DNA of 64,000 nucleotides, taken from Isoperla grammatica (Eukaryota > Arthropoda > Insecta > Plecoptera > Perlodidae). The translations under genes and the position numbers were made by a program. This document shows, one piece after another, positions 1 to 13,668 of the stretch. The stretch lies in contig OX246746.1 of assembly GCA_945910005.1 (NCBI GenBank), positions 41,061,635 to 41,125,634 on the forward strand, written 5' to 3'. Position 1 is the stretch's first letter, and the number at the start of each line of letters is the position of its first letter. The notes under the pieces were generated by a model, which was not told the origin of the DNA, did not search any database, and saw nothing but the letters and a program-made list of their open reading frames with translations.

Positions 1-3000
1 CCGCATTGACAAGACAATATCCATATTGACAAGACATTATCCCCATTGACAAAACACTATCCGCATTGACAAGACACTATCCGCATTGACAAGAAACTAT
101 CCGCATTGACAAGACACTATCCGCATTGACAAGACAATATCCATATTGACAAGACATTATCCCCATTGACAATACACTATCCGCATTGACAATACACTAT
201 CCACATTGACAAGAAACTATCCGCATTGACAAGACACTATCTGCATTGACAAGACATTATCACCATTGACAATACACTATCCGCATTGCAATACACTATC
301 CACATTGCAATACACTATCCACATTGACAATACACTATCCACATTGACAATACACTATCCGCATTGCAATACACTATCCACATTGACAATACACTATCCA
401 CATTGACAGTACACTATCCGCATTGAAAAGACACTATCCGCATTGACAAGACACTATCCGCATTGACAAGACATTATCCCCATTGACAATACACAATCCG
501 CATTGACAAGACAATATCCATATTGACAAGACATTATCCCCATTGACAATACACTATCCGCATTGACAAGACACTATCCGCATTGACAAGACACTATCCG
601 CATTGACAAGACATTATCCCCATTGACAATACACAATCCGCATTGACAAGACAATATCCATAAGACATTATCCCCATTGACAAGACACTATCCGCATTGA
701 CAATACACTATCCGCATTGACAAGAAACTATCCGCATTGACAAGACACTATGCGCATTGACAAGACAATATCCATATTGACAAGACATTATCCCCATTGA
801 CAATACACTATCCGCATTGACAATACACTATCCACATTGACAAGAAACTATCCGCATTGACAAGACACTATCTGCATTGACAAGACATTATCACCATTGA
901 CAATACACTATCTGCATTGACAAGACATTATCACCATTGACAAGACATAGTCCCCATAAACAATACACTACACACATTGACATAACACTATCCCCATTGA
1001 CAAGACACTATCCGCATTGAGAAGACACTATCCGCATTGACAATACACTATCCGCATTGACAGTAAACTATCCGCATTGAAAAGACATTATCCCCATTGA
1101 CAAGACACTATCCGCATTGACAATACACCATCCGCATTGACAGTACACTATCCGCATTGACAAGACATTATCCCCATTGACAATACACTATCCGCATTGA
1201 CAAGACACTATCCGCATTGACCAGACATTACCCCATTGACAGTACACTATCCGCATTGACCAGACATTATCCCCATTGACAATACACTATCCGAATTGAC
1301 AAGACATTATCCACATTGACAATACACTATACGCTTTGACAAGACATCATCCACATTGACAGTACACTATACGCATTACAAGACATTATCCCCATTGACA
1401 ATACACTATTCACATTGACAAGACACTATCCGCATTGACAAGACACTATCCGCATTAACAAGACATTATCCCCATTGACAATACACTATCCACGTTGACA
1501 AGACACTATCTGCATTGATAAGACATTATCCCCATTGACAAACCACTATCAGCATTTACAGTACACTATCCGCATTGACAAGACACTATCTGCATTGACA
1601 AGACATTATCCCCGTTGACAATAAACTATCCGCATTGACAGTACACTATCCGCATTGACAATACACTATCTGCATTGACAAGACACTATCCGCATTGACA
1701 ATACACTATCCGCATTGACAGTACACTATCCGCATTGACAGTACATTATCCGCATTGACAATACACTATCCGCATAGACAAGACAGTATCCACATTGACA
1801 GTACACTATCCGCATTGACAAGACATTATCCCTATTGACAATACACTATCCACATTGACTAGACACTATCCGCATTGACAATACACTATTCACATCGACA
1901 AGACATTATCCCCATAAACAATACACTATCCGCATTGACAATACACTATTCACATTGACGATACACTATCAGCATTGACAAGACACTATCCGCATTGACA
2001 AGACATTATCCCCATTGACAATACACTATACGCATTGACAGTACACTATCCGCATTGACGATACACTATCCGCATTGACAAGACACTATCCGCATTGACA
2101 AGACACTATCCACATTGACAATACACTATCCTCATTGACAGTACACTATCTGCATTGACAGAACACTATCCGCATTGACAGTACACTATCCGCATTGACA
2201 ATACACTATACGCTTTAACAAGGCATTATCCACATTGACAGTACACTGTCCGCATTGACAAGACATTATCCCCATTGACAATACACTATCCACATTGACA
2301 AGACACTATCCGCATTGACAAGACATTATCCGCATTAACAAGACATTGTCCCCATTGACAATACACTATCTGCATTGACAAGACACTATCCGCATTGACA
2401 AGACATTATCCACATTGACAAGACTTTATCCGCATTGACAAGACACTATCCGCATTACAAGACATTATCCGCATTGACAAGACATTATCCCCATTGACAA
2501 TACACTATCCGCTTTGACAAGACACTATCCGCATTGACAAGACACTATCCGCATTGACAAGACATTATCCGCATTGACAAGACATTATCCCCATTGACAA
2601 TACACTATCCCCATTGACAATACACTATCCGCATTGACGATACACTATACGCATTGACAAGACACTATCCGCATTGACAAGACACTATCCGCATTGACAA
2701 TACACTATCCTCATTGACAGTACACTATCTGCATTGACAGAACACTATCCGCATTGACAGTACACTATCCGCATTGACAATACACTAATCGCTTTGACAA
2801 GGCATTATCCACATTGACAGTACACTGTCCGCATTGACAAGACATTATCCCCATTGACAATACACTATCCACATTGACAAGACACTATCCGCATTGACAA
2901 GACATTATCCGCATTAACAAGACATTGTCCCCATTGACAATACACTATCTGCATTGACAAGACACTATCCGCATTGACAAGACATTATCCACATTGACAA

Positions 3001-4229
3001 GACACTATCCGCTTTGACAAGACACTATCCGCATTGACAAGACATTATCCGCATTGACAAGACATTATCCCCATTGACAATACACTATCCGCATTGACAA
3101 GACACTTTCCGCATTGACAAGACACTATCCGCATTGACAAGACATTATCCGCATTGACAAGACATTATCCCCATTGACAATACACTATCCGCATTGACAA
3201 GACACTATCCGCATTGACAAGACATTATCCCCATTGACAATACACTATCCGCATTGACAAGACACTATCCGCATTGACAAGACATTATCCCCATTGACAA
3301 TACACTATCCGCATTGACAAGACACTATCCGCATTGACAGTACGCTATCCGCATTGACGATACACTATCCGCATTGACAAGACACTATCCGCATTGACAA
3401 TACACTATCCACATTGACAATACACTATCCACATTGACAAGACACTATCCGCATTGACAATACACTATCCACATTGACAAGAAACTATCCGCATTGACAA
3501 GACATAATCCGCATTGACAAGACACTATCCGCATTGACAAGACATTATCCGCATTGACAAGACATTATCCCCATTGACAATACACTATCCACATTGACAA
3601 GACACTATCCGCATTGACAAGAAACTATCCGCATTGATAAGTCACTATCCGCATTGACATTATCCCCATTGACAATACACTATCTGCATTGACAATACAC
3701 TTTCTGCATTGACAAGACACTATCCGCATTGACAAGACACTATCCGCATTGACAATACACTATCCGCATTGACAAGACATTTTCCCTACTGACAATACAC
3801 TATCCGCATTGACAATACACTATCCGCATTGACAAGACACTATCCGCATTGACAAGACATTATCCTCATTGACAAGACACTATCCACATTGACGATACAC
3901 TATTAGCATTGACAAGAAACTATCCGCATTGACAAGACACTATCCGCATTGATAAGACATTATCCCCATTGACAATACACTATCCACATTGACAAGACAC
4001 TATCCGCATTGACAAGACATTATCCCCATTGACAAGACATTATCCCTATTGACAACACACTATCCGCATTGACAAGACATTATCCACATTGACAGTACAC
4101 TATCCGCATTGACAAGACACTATCCGCATTGACAAGACATTATCCCCATTGACAAGACACTATCCACATTGACAAGACATTATCCGCATTGACAGTACAC
4201 TATCCACTTTTACAATACACTATCCGCAT
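1..4229. repeat. 20-bp satellite array, truncated by the window edge
   Basis: About 210 tandem copies of a 20-bp unit, consensus cattgacaagacactatccg. Variation sits mainly at a few positions (ccgc/ccac/cccc/ctgc before attgac; aagac/aatac/agtac; actat/attat). Multi-unit blocks recur: a block near 121-290 is repeated near 752-911, and a block starting near 2131 is repeated near 2710 (offset about 579 bp, 29 units), so the array grew partly by duplication of long blocks. The left end is outside the window. It ends abruptly at cattgtttcag. No open frame or transposon feature is visible. Confidence 0.97.
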
Positions 4230-5608
4230 TGTTTCAGAAATAAAATATTGATCAATATTTTATTTTGGTTTTGGTTAATTAAGCAATAAGAATCTTCAAA
4301 CCAATTATAAAATAGATATCATTATTTCGCGGCCATATTATACCTTAGTGTACGTAAAAGAAGCACCTAAATTATAAGGTTTCTTGAATCGCCTGAAACA
4401 TTTCGCGTCTAATAAAAATACATAATGTGCCTATTTTATTTGCAAAGTAACTAACCTTTATATCAAATATGCTAAAGAAACCTCCTAAACACAAATATAG
4501 ATCACAAATGAACTCCTACTCTGGTAAAACAATTGACTGAGAATGCCGCCAGCAATTACTCCGTTATGAATATACCTCATTGCCCCATCTACTGATTGTC
4601 TGCCTCATATATGATAGAAGCTAAAACATTCCTTGTACCCAAAATGACCTGCCTGTCTTACAATGGGGAATACATATCATTTTTTTTAGCAATTTTCTAG
4701 ATTAGGATTAACTTCCTGAATACAAAAATATTTTATTTCAATTACATAGAATAAAGTTTCATTTATAAAAACGAGCTGACTGTTTCACACATATTTATGG
4801 CGGGAAAAACGGGGCATACGTCACTTTCTGTGTATCTGCAATCAACCATAATATGTGCATCATAAAATGATAAATAAAATAACGCTTATTTGGAAATTAT
4901 CATATCCAAAATCATATAAAATCATATTAATGTCTAGTACGCCAAGTAATTAATTTTGAAGCCCAATTACTATAAAAACAATTATACCAAACCTATTTTC
5001 ATAGAATATCAGTAAATATTGGGTGTTGTTATTTATATAAAGCAGACTTGACAACGGCTTGAGTAAAAATTTTGACAAGGTTAGCTTGATGACCTTGAAA
5101 ATTTGATTGTTTCGTCTAGGAGGCGGTGGCGAAGTCCAAGGAGGTTATATGCAAAGTCATTCATATAAGCAGTGATTTTCATGGATTGTGACGTCACATA
5201 CTGTTAAAAAATAATAGTGCGGGAAACAGATAATTAAAATCTTTGAACATGTATAGAAGTATAATGAGTTAATTTTAAAACTTTTAAATTAGGTTTGTGA
5301 TGTCTTTAGATGAATAACAATATATTCCATGTACTTTCAGAGCTGTAGAACATTCATGAACATTCCCTATTATTTTTTATTTCTCTTCCACATTCTACCT
5401 TACATGCATTCACATGGGGTAAATTGGTTTGCAATACTAGCTTAACAGAAAGTAAAATAGGGAGTCGCCCCGCTTTAAACACTTAGGCTATATAGTTGGT
5501 TAGTGTTACGGCTATCCTCTCGTACGCCAATACTCACGACCTAAAACAAGCCTACTTCACACCTACTGTCTTCAACATGATAGGGCTATGCAATGATGTG
5601 GCTGGGGT
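4230..5608. other. non-coding interval between the 20-bp satellite and a hAT-like end
   Basis: AT-rich unique-looking DNA with no coding frame of note. A perfect 12-bp palindrome, tgtgacgtcaca at 5187-5198, contains a consensus cAMP-response-element core (TGACGTCA). Nothing else can be supported. Confidence 0.6.
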
Positions 5609-5816
5609 CAGAGATGGGCTGTATCTAAAATACATGTATTTCCAATACATGTATCTAAAATACATGTATTTCAAATACGTATTTGAAATATATTTGTATT
5701 TTGTATTTTATATTCAAATTGTGTTGTAAAGTATTTGAATCTTGATTTCAAATTACTCAACTTTGCTGTATCTTTGTATTTTCAAAGTACTCAAAATACA
5801 TTTTATGAATAGACCA
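5609..5816 (+). mobile_element. probable hAT-type DNA transposon end (partial)
   Basis: Starts with cagagatgggctgtatct and continues with many alternating ATTT/AAAT motifs, including repeated palindromic aaatacatgtattt and fused GTATTT/AAATAC blocks up to about 5816. A CAGRGRTGGG-like terminus followed by subterminal GTATTT/AAATAC repeats is typical of non-autonomous hAT elements in animals (family knowledge). The opposite terminus (cccatctctg) was not seen nearby, so this is a single end or a truncated copy. The 77-codon open frame over it is incidental. Confidence 0.35.
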
Positions 5817-5865
5817 CTAAATCCAAATAACTAGGCCTCTAAAATAAAATTATAACATTATTTTT

Positions 5866-6035
<170 letters not shown>

Positions 6036-7238
6036 GATGGGGACTGCCTTACACCTGTTGGCTACAACGCTATGTGGTGAGGTAATGATGGGGACTGCCT
6101 TACACCTGTTGACTACAACGCTATGTGATGGGGTAATGATGGGGACTGCCTTACACCTGTTGGCTACAACGCTATGTGGTGAGGTAATGATGGGGACTGC
6201 CTTACACCTGTTGGCTACAACGCTATGTGATGGGGTAATGATGGGGACTGCCTTACACCTGTTGGCTACAACGCTATGTGATGGGGTAATGATGGGGACT
6301 GCCTTACACCTGTTGGCTACAACGCTATGTGATGGGGTAATGATGGGGACTGCCTTACACCTGTTGGCTACAACGCTATGTGATGGGGTAATGATGGGGA
6401 CTGCCTTACACCTGTTGGCTACAACGCTATGTGGTGGGGTAATGATGGGGACTGCCTTACACCTGTTGGCTACAACGCGATGTGATGGGGTAATGATGGG
6501 GACTGCCTTACACCTGTTGCCTACAACGCTATGTGATGGGGTAATGATGGGGACTGCCTTACACCTGTTGGCTACAACGCTATGTGGTGAGGTAATGATG
6601 GGGACTGCCTTACACCTGTTGACTACAACGCTATGTGATGGGGTAATGATGGGGACTGCCTTACACCTGTTGGCTACAACGCTATGTGGTGAGGTAATGA
6701 TGGGGACTGCCTTACACCTGTGGCTACAACGCTATGTGGTGGGGTAATGATGGGGACTGCCTATCACCTGTTGGCTACAACGCTATGTGGTGAGGTAATG
6801 ATGGGGACTGCCTTACACCTGTTGGCTACAACGCTATGTGGTGAGGTAATGATGGGGACTGCCTTACACCTGTTGACTACAACGCTATGTGATGGGGTAA
6901 TGATGGGGACTGCCTTACACCTGTTGGCTACAACGCTATGTGGTGAGGTAATGATGGGGACTGCCTTACACCTGTTGGCTACAACGCTATGTGGTGAGGT
7001 AATGATGGGGACTGCCTTACACCTGTTGAGTACAACGTTATGTGGTGAGGTAATGATGGGGACTGCCTTACACCTGTTGGCTACAACGCTATGTGGTGAG
7101 GTAATGATGGGGACTGCCTTACACCTGTTGCCTACAACGCTATGTGATGGGGTAATGATGGGGACTGCCTTACACCTGTTGACTACAACGTTATGTGGTG
7201 GGGTAATGATGGGGACTGCCTTACACCTGTTGGCTAAG
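6036..7238. repeat. 51-bp minisatellite, about 23.5 copies
   Basis: Unit contains gatggggactgccttacacc, then tgttggctacaacgctatgt, then a variable ggtgaggtaat/gatggggtaat segment; total 51 bp. Because 51 is divisible by 3 and the unit lacks stops in some frames, it stays open on both strands (plus-strand period MMGTALHLLATTLCGEV, minus-strand period NRCKAVPIITSPHSVVA). A 1-bp deletion at about 6720 shifts the plus frame without any sign of selection against it. Variation is limited to a few two- or three-state sites. It ends about 0.9 kb downstream of the Antp stop codon and could lie within or just past the Antp 3' UTR; no transcript evidence is available. Confidence 0.96.
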
Positions 7239-8164
7239 CTTAACCAAATCCTGTGCGACACTCCTGTTACTGTTCTTAATACATGTAGTGCTCTGAAACT
7301 ATGTTCAAGCCCTTGTTACATAAGAAACGTGCAAACTGGAGTTCATGCTCTACTGAAATGTAAAAAGAACTTATAGCAAAACACTTACCTAAATATTAAA
7401 AGTTAATAATCCAATCTTTTCGTCGTCGTCGTTGATGTTGTTTGTTGTTGACGAGCAAACGAGAAGCAATCTTCTGTTTAGCGTAATGCAAAAAAATCTT
7501 TGAATGTCAAAGAACTGACAGTTGGGGCACCACAAAGAATTCCTGTTGATTTGTTTTGATTTCAATTGGCACGAGCACATAGCAACTTGTATATCACACA
7601 CAATACACCATTTGGTGTGAGGCTTTGAGATCTTGCACTGTAGACTGGACGAAGCACTGTTTCACTGTTTTACCTAGTCACCACCACTTTTCGTGAGTTA
7701 CTCAGGTCTTTTCCACGTTTCCATCCATAAATTTCATAAAATCTCGTACGAGAATTATTCCAACCCATATTGTTGTCCAAGCATGGGGTTAATTCCTCCA
7801 TTAAAACAAAGTTGAGTGTCATGGTAATATGAGCATTAAACAAATAATAGATGATCTGGTGTCTACTGTACGCAAACGAAGTGTCAAGAAATCTATTTTG
7901 TGTCACGCGTAAACAGTAAACTTAAATAAATCTTATAAAATTATTTCACATTGTTCATGAATTAATCATATATATATATATATATTATTTGGTTCCGAAC
8001 ACTTTAATTATGACTATTTTCGGATTTAAGGCTGTAAGGCCCAATCACAAGCGAGAAGTTTCGAGTAGGTGGCGACACTTTCCGGCATTGCCTATAGTTG
8101 CTCACACCGTTTACCGTCAACATAAACATACTGCTATGCATTTTTTTGGTGGCTAGGGTAGTGT
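7239..8164 (-). other. Antp downstream flank / candidate 3' UTR
   Basis: No coding frame of interest. On the minus strand a variant polyadenylation signal, ATTAAA (plus-strand tttaat at 8003-8008), lies about 160 nt after the Antp stop codon. A short (AT)n run occurs at 7969-7986. The 3' end of the transcript cannot be fixed from sequence alone. Confidence 0.4.
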
Positions 8165-8464
<300 letters not shown>

Positions 8465-8880
8465 TCACTTTCAAATAAGGTTCGTGATTTAAATAACTGG
8501 GGAAACGCTATGTGTGACGCGTTGATAAGCGAGCGCATGACCTTGACTGAGTGCGTCGAGATCTTGTGTGCGGGCCGGCGATGTCATATGGCCCCCGCTC
8601 GCCACTCAGTGATTCTCCAATTTCTCTCTGCTAATACTTATCGGATCGGGTTGAAATTAACATACACGTGACGGGACGGAAATTTACTACGATATGGCTA
8701 TCTCTATCTCACATTTTACCCGTATTATTCGGTTTTGAAGATTATATCGTGAAACTGTTATGTAACTAAGACGACATGCACAATGTTGCCACAAAACTAA
8801 TGAGTTTCAATGCACATCGAAGTTTGTGTATGTTCCAAATATCAACTTTATCGGGATCTCCGTTCGACTGCTATCGCGAG

Positions 8881-8913
8881 ACAAACAAACAAACAAACAA
8901 ACAAACAAACAAA
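8881..8913. repeat. (ACAA)n microsatellite
   Basis: Eight uninterrupted acaa units in the intron, about 450 bp from the exon 2 acceptor. Confidence 0.95.
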
Positions 8914-11900
8914 ATTAGTGCCGTAAAAAAGTAATGAAAACGCACCCCTCGCTTGCTTAATTTAAAAGGGATAACAAAAAGTATTTACAAATTAAACCAT
9001 AATCTTGAATACGGTATCAGACTATATTTGGTATTTAAGTATCATGTTTTGGCAACGACGAGTGAGTGAGAGTTGAAGATGTACTGGCCATGCTCATTCC
9101 AGGACGCAGTAACCAATAGTTTACCAGAACAATGCCCTATCATCTACGGCCACCATGCAAGTTATGGATTTGTTCAGAACCCACCAACAGAACCTAATGC
9201 CAGACACCTGTGAAAGTTTGATTGATCAGATAGAAATTGTTTTTTTTTTGATAAATTGAGAATAGATAAATAATGAGAGTTGGACAGAATTGACCTTAGA
9301 TGCCGGAGAGGTTGAATCAGGCAAATACCGATAAGAGGTTTGATGGTGTGACTGACAGTCTACATGTGTTGATTGGAGTGGTCAGCTGTATAGTTCATTC
9401 TTCTTATCCCCCATCTATTACTAAGAAGGAAGGCTATTTTAGGGCTAACGTTGCACTCTTCAGCCTGTAGTTGGATAGATGGGAGGAAGGGCTAAGGCTA
9501 TTAGTAGGTAGTAGACCCCTCTGAAACCTCTTGCAGTCACAATTGCCCGTGGCGGTAATAAGTGTCTCGCATGTGACCGCTAAGTCACCTCTATATGTGA
9601 ATATTGAATACTTATTATTAGGGAAATATAAATCGTGGGTCCCCCTTAGTTACGTGCGGTGTATAAAAGCTTATGTTTGCTATATTTACATGAGTCTTTT
9701 TACCGTAACAATAACAAACCATCTTAACATTACTTGGCAGTATTTACATGTTACCTAATTTTTAGGTCTCGCTATAAATGAATCCAACAAATTATTACCC
9801 AACAAATATTTTACTCCTTATTTACTCCATACACAGTACACAGTACACACACAAGATTTGTCTTCTGTTATGAGTACAACTCTTGGGATTGAGTGGGTAA
9901 GATAAACTAGGCAGGGTAGAACTGTCAAACTGTACTTCATCTTGGCATTGCAACTCAAGAATACCATAGGCCTACACTCATACAGGCATCTCTATACTTC
10001 TTACTCATCAATCATGCAAGTCTCGGAATCAAACAAAGGACCCGTTAAGGTAGCCTAAACAGTTGACAGCTCATTATATTTAGGTTGTCTTGTAAAGAGT
10101 AAAATGAGAATAATAACTAGTACGATGTGATGTAATAACCACGATATGGTACGAGACAAACGCCTGAGTGAGCGAGTGAAGCACACTCACACCTTGAAAG
10201 TACCAGTATGAAGAGTATCTAACAATATCACCTGTAGGCCTACTGTCATTGGCATCCTACAATAACACGCTCTTTCCAGGAAAACGTGTAGGTCTATGCT
10301 TTTGCATAATGAGGTCTGTGGCGCGCAGCCCCAGAAATGCATTCTTTTTTCATTGCATTTAGATACATTCCACTTATTTCGAGAGTTCCCGTCAAATCAA
10401 TTTTTATCATTATGAAATCCTGTAAAAGAGTATTAACTTTGAACAGTTACACACAAAATTCTGGTGGCAAGAAAATAAATAGTTACACAGCTAGAGTTTA
10501 GCTGTATTGTTAAACGACGATTGGCCCAGATAAGGTGGTAAGTTAGCAGCGCAATACTGCGCTGCGTACATCGCAAGTGAGGCACACGCGGAGGTGACTA
10601 AACCATTCAGTCGCCGTTATTTATTACACAAATGAGTAATTAGAATATAAGCTGTGTTCTGCTTCTGCAGCCATTATCACAATGAACAAAGCATGGTTTT
10701 GGGTATTTAAAGAAGTTTATGGAACTGAAGACTTATCTTGCCAGAGGTGTTGGCTCAATTGACTAAAGGGTTAGTTTAATAATGCAAACTGAATAATCAT
10801 GGCTAAACTATAGAATATACAAATAAAGAAGTTCAAGTATGGTATATACCAAATTACTTTGTCGTTTGAAATCAATACAATCTGCAGGCGAGAGTGAAAT
10901 GTTGAGGGTTTCGCTCGTATCTGATTAATTCGGTTTTAAAATGAAATTCCTGAAATGATAGATGGACAGGCTTTAATTGGTGCTTATAAAGCCTACGGAA
11001 CAATATATTTATAGCTATTACGTTGAGACAGGATACAATCACAGAATGAATGATATCATTGAAGTTATTTTCTTTAATTGAAACACAATTTCTTTTGAAT
11101 TATTTTTTTTTAAGTATGTAAACATTGTATTGATTTGATTGTATGTAAGCTCGCCAACATAAATAAATCAAGGGTCAGGCAGAACATGTATTTACAGCAA
11201 CTCTCTAGCACTCACTCTATTATGTTTTGGCTCAGTGTTATTTACGAATCAATAGGCAACATATTACAGTGATAAGAGAAATAACGATTACAAACTTAGG
11301 GCAAAAGTGCTGTTAAAGCAAATACGTGTTCTCACCTACCCTGATGTACTTTATCGTATGTATGGATAATGAAATATCTAGACATAATAAGTTATTATTT
11401 CAAATATTAGTTTTAATGACGTATTAACATTAAAGGTAGGAACGAAAAAGTTAAATTCTCGAAACATTTAAGCTGCTATACACTCATATATGCGTGTGTG
11501 TGCGTGTGCGTGTGTAAAGGCGTGTGTGCGTGTTCATATACCTTACATACGCTAGATTATTAGTACCACCTGCTTATGTTTCCTTCCTTAGGCAGCAATT
11601 TAAACTCTGGATCACAAGAATTACTGAACCCAAAGTCAGAGTGATTTTATCTCGAGGAAAGGTCCACTCTAATTTTTCATATTTTAATGGCTTTTTTTCA
11701 ACATCAGTATAACGCCTTTTGACATTATCACAACCGCTTTTCGTATGTCAAAATCATCTGATGGGTTTGATCGATGTGGTCATGTGGTCTCCGTTGTTGC
11801 CACATTTCCCACGTACAAAGATTCCAGCATTGTGTGTATCTCTCCAAACACTATAGCACAGCGCACAGCGAAGAGAGAATCAGTTATGCTGTGTCAGCCA

Positions 11901-12616
11901 TTGAATAAAATTATCGGCTGGCCATTGGAAAGGTAATTTTTTTAAATTAATTTTTAATTACTCGGCAAGTGAAATTAAAGGTACAACTTAATTAAACAAC
12001 AACAATTAAAGGTAAAACTTATCGATCGAAAATCTCACGTCACAATAATTTGTTTATTCTTGTGTTATCTGATTTGGCAAGCGTTTTAAGAAAAAAAGGG
12101 TTTTAAGAAAAAAACTTCCAGATTATAAGAACTAAATATTATCGTGTTATTTTAATGTGATTTTTAAGTTCCAAAAAGTATTTGCACCTTTCACGCCTAT
12201 ATATTTTCAAAACATTGTCTGTTAGGGAAATATATATTTATAGTTGGGTGTCTCATACACACAAAGTCAATATTTCATCCTATATTGATCCCAAAATTAA
12301 CAAATACAATTAAACCATAGTTTTGGACGTTATACTTGAATATGTCAACGTCACGCGCACATGATACTTGATTGCATGTCTTATTTTTTGCAGAGAAAAG
12401 AGTGAATCAGTGCTTTTTATTCCATATTCCATTTATATATTTATTTATACTTGAATATTTTCTGTTAGTTTATCATCTTCTTTATACTTATATTGTAATA
12501 CTATAAAATAAATAGGAATTATTACATGTTTCACACAACATTTTGGTAATCCGTTTTAGGAATGTATCTTGTACAGCTAAGTCCGAAGTCCCTGACGAAC
12601 TGTGAGAAAGATAAAT
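8914..12616. other. Antp intron: non-coding, few features
   Basis: Apparently single-copy AT-rich intronic DNA. Only short GT/GC-alternating runs (about 11493-11533) and scattered AT tracts were seen. No gene, tRNA or transposon could be supported. The 8490-8620 interval just before this, next to exon 2, is noticeably GC-richer and could be regulatory, but no specific site is recognisable. Confidence 0.5.
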
Positions 12617-12637
12617 CCCCCCCCCCCCCCCCCCCCC
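12617..12637. repeat. poly(C) tract, 21 nt
   Basis: Twenty-one consecutive C residues followed by gccaccgcaaccgcacacac. Similar G/C homopolymers occur at 26551-26569 (19 G), 35740-35753 (C), 53246-53262 (17 G), 53421-53438 (18 G) and 57988-58001 (C). Lengths of such runs are unreliable in assemblies. Confidence 0.95.
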
Positions 12638-13668
12638 GCCACCGCAACCGCACACACATATGAACAAAGTGCTTTCATAAGTAGCATATTATTGAGTAGT
12701 TTTATGTAAGAATTAAAATAGTGAACTAATGCGAAATTTTAAAACATAATATACACAAATCACAAATTTCCAAATGCCAAGTTGATTTTGAGAAGATATT
12801 TCGTGATAGTTATTACTGAGGGTTTGAATAACTTGCCATATTGTATCAGTATCAGTATTACAATCTCCCGATAATTTGCTATTCTTCGAAAACCCTGTTT
12901 TCATCATCGAAACTATGTCAATCAAATTCAAAGTTATCTTAAAATGATGTATAAATAGATTATTTGCTACTTATTTGTTGTATTGCCGCCCCTGGTTGTT
13001 TACAAGTGTTACAAGATTTAATGTCAACTTATAAACGAATACAATCACGATTATAAGGTTAATGACTCACATCCCTACAGTTGGTACTGTGGTAACGCCA
13101 AAGCACTCTTTAGAACCAGACAACATGAAATCTAAAGTATCTCTACGGTTGTCAGTAGTGGCTGCTCTTTATGGTGTCTTTTTAGAAAGAGATTGCGTAT
13201 GCAGTAAGCTATTTATTTGCAAAATATTTGCAATTACGATGTATTACCCTGTGAAAATTCGGTCAAAAGTGTAGTGATTCCGATTCCTTACGGATGCAAG
13301 GAAAAAGGAAAGAATCTTTGAATCTAGTCGAATCTTGACTACTGTAATTGATCGCTATATAAACATTGTTTTACCAAACTTAAGGAAAGAAGTTCCCCGG
13401 AAACCGGCAAAGAGTGTACCTCAATATATGATGTGCTTAAAGGTAATTATTAGAGAGTTTTTGATTGGCTGGCAATTAACTTCTCAGGACAATGGCCGGT
13501 TAGTCTGAGCCTAATTACTTCGAGTTCATGGTTCTACCTGGTCATCATAGAGACTTTGAGTAACCTTCAATCATCTTCAGCTGGCGCATGTGTGCGTATG
13601 CCAGTGTTACGTTAGCTGTTAGTAGCATTCACGGCCATTGCCTCAGTCGTCCCCACATTATCGCCACA
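12638..13668. other. Antp intron: non-coding interval
   Basis: Unique-looking intronic sequence. Short open frames of 70-72 codons show no recognisable similarity. Nothing else was seen. Confidence 0.5.

Noticed and set aside
1..4229. CRISPR-like array or bacterial promoter repeats (ttgaca ... tat motifs)
   Set aside because: Units are contiguous 20-mers without spacers, and the genome is metazoan; the ttgaca match is incidental.
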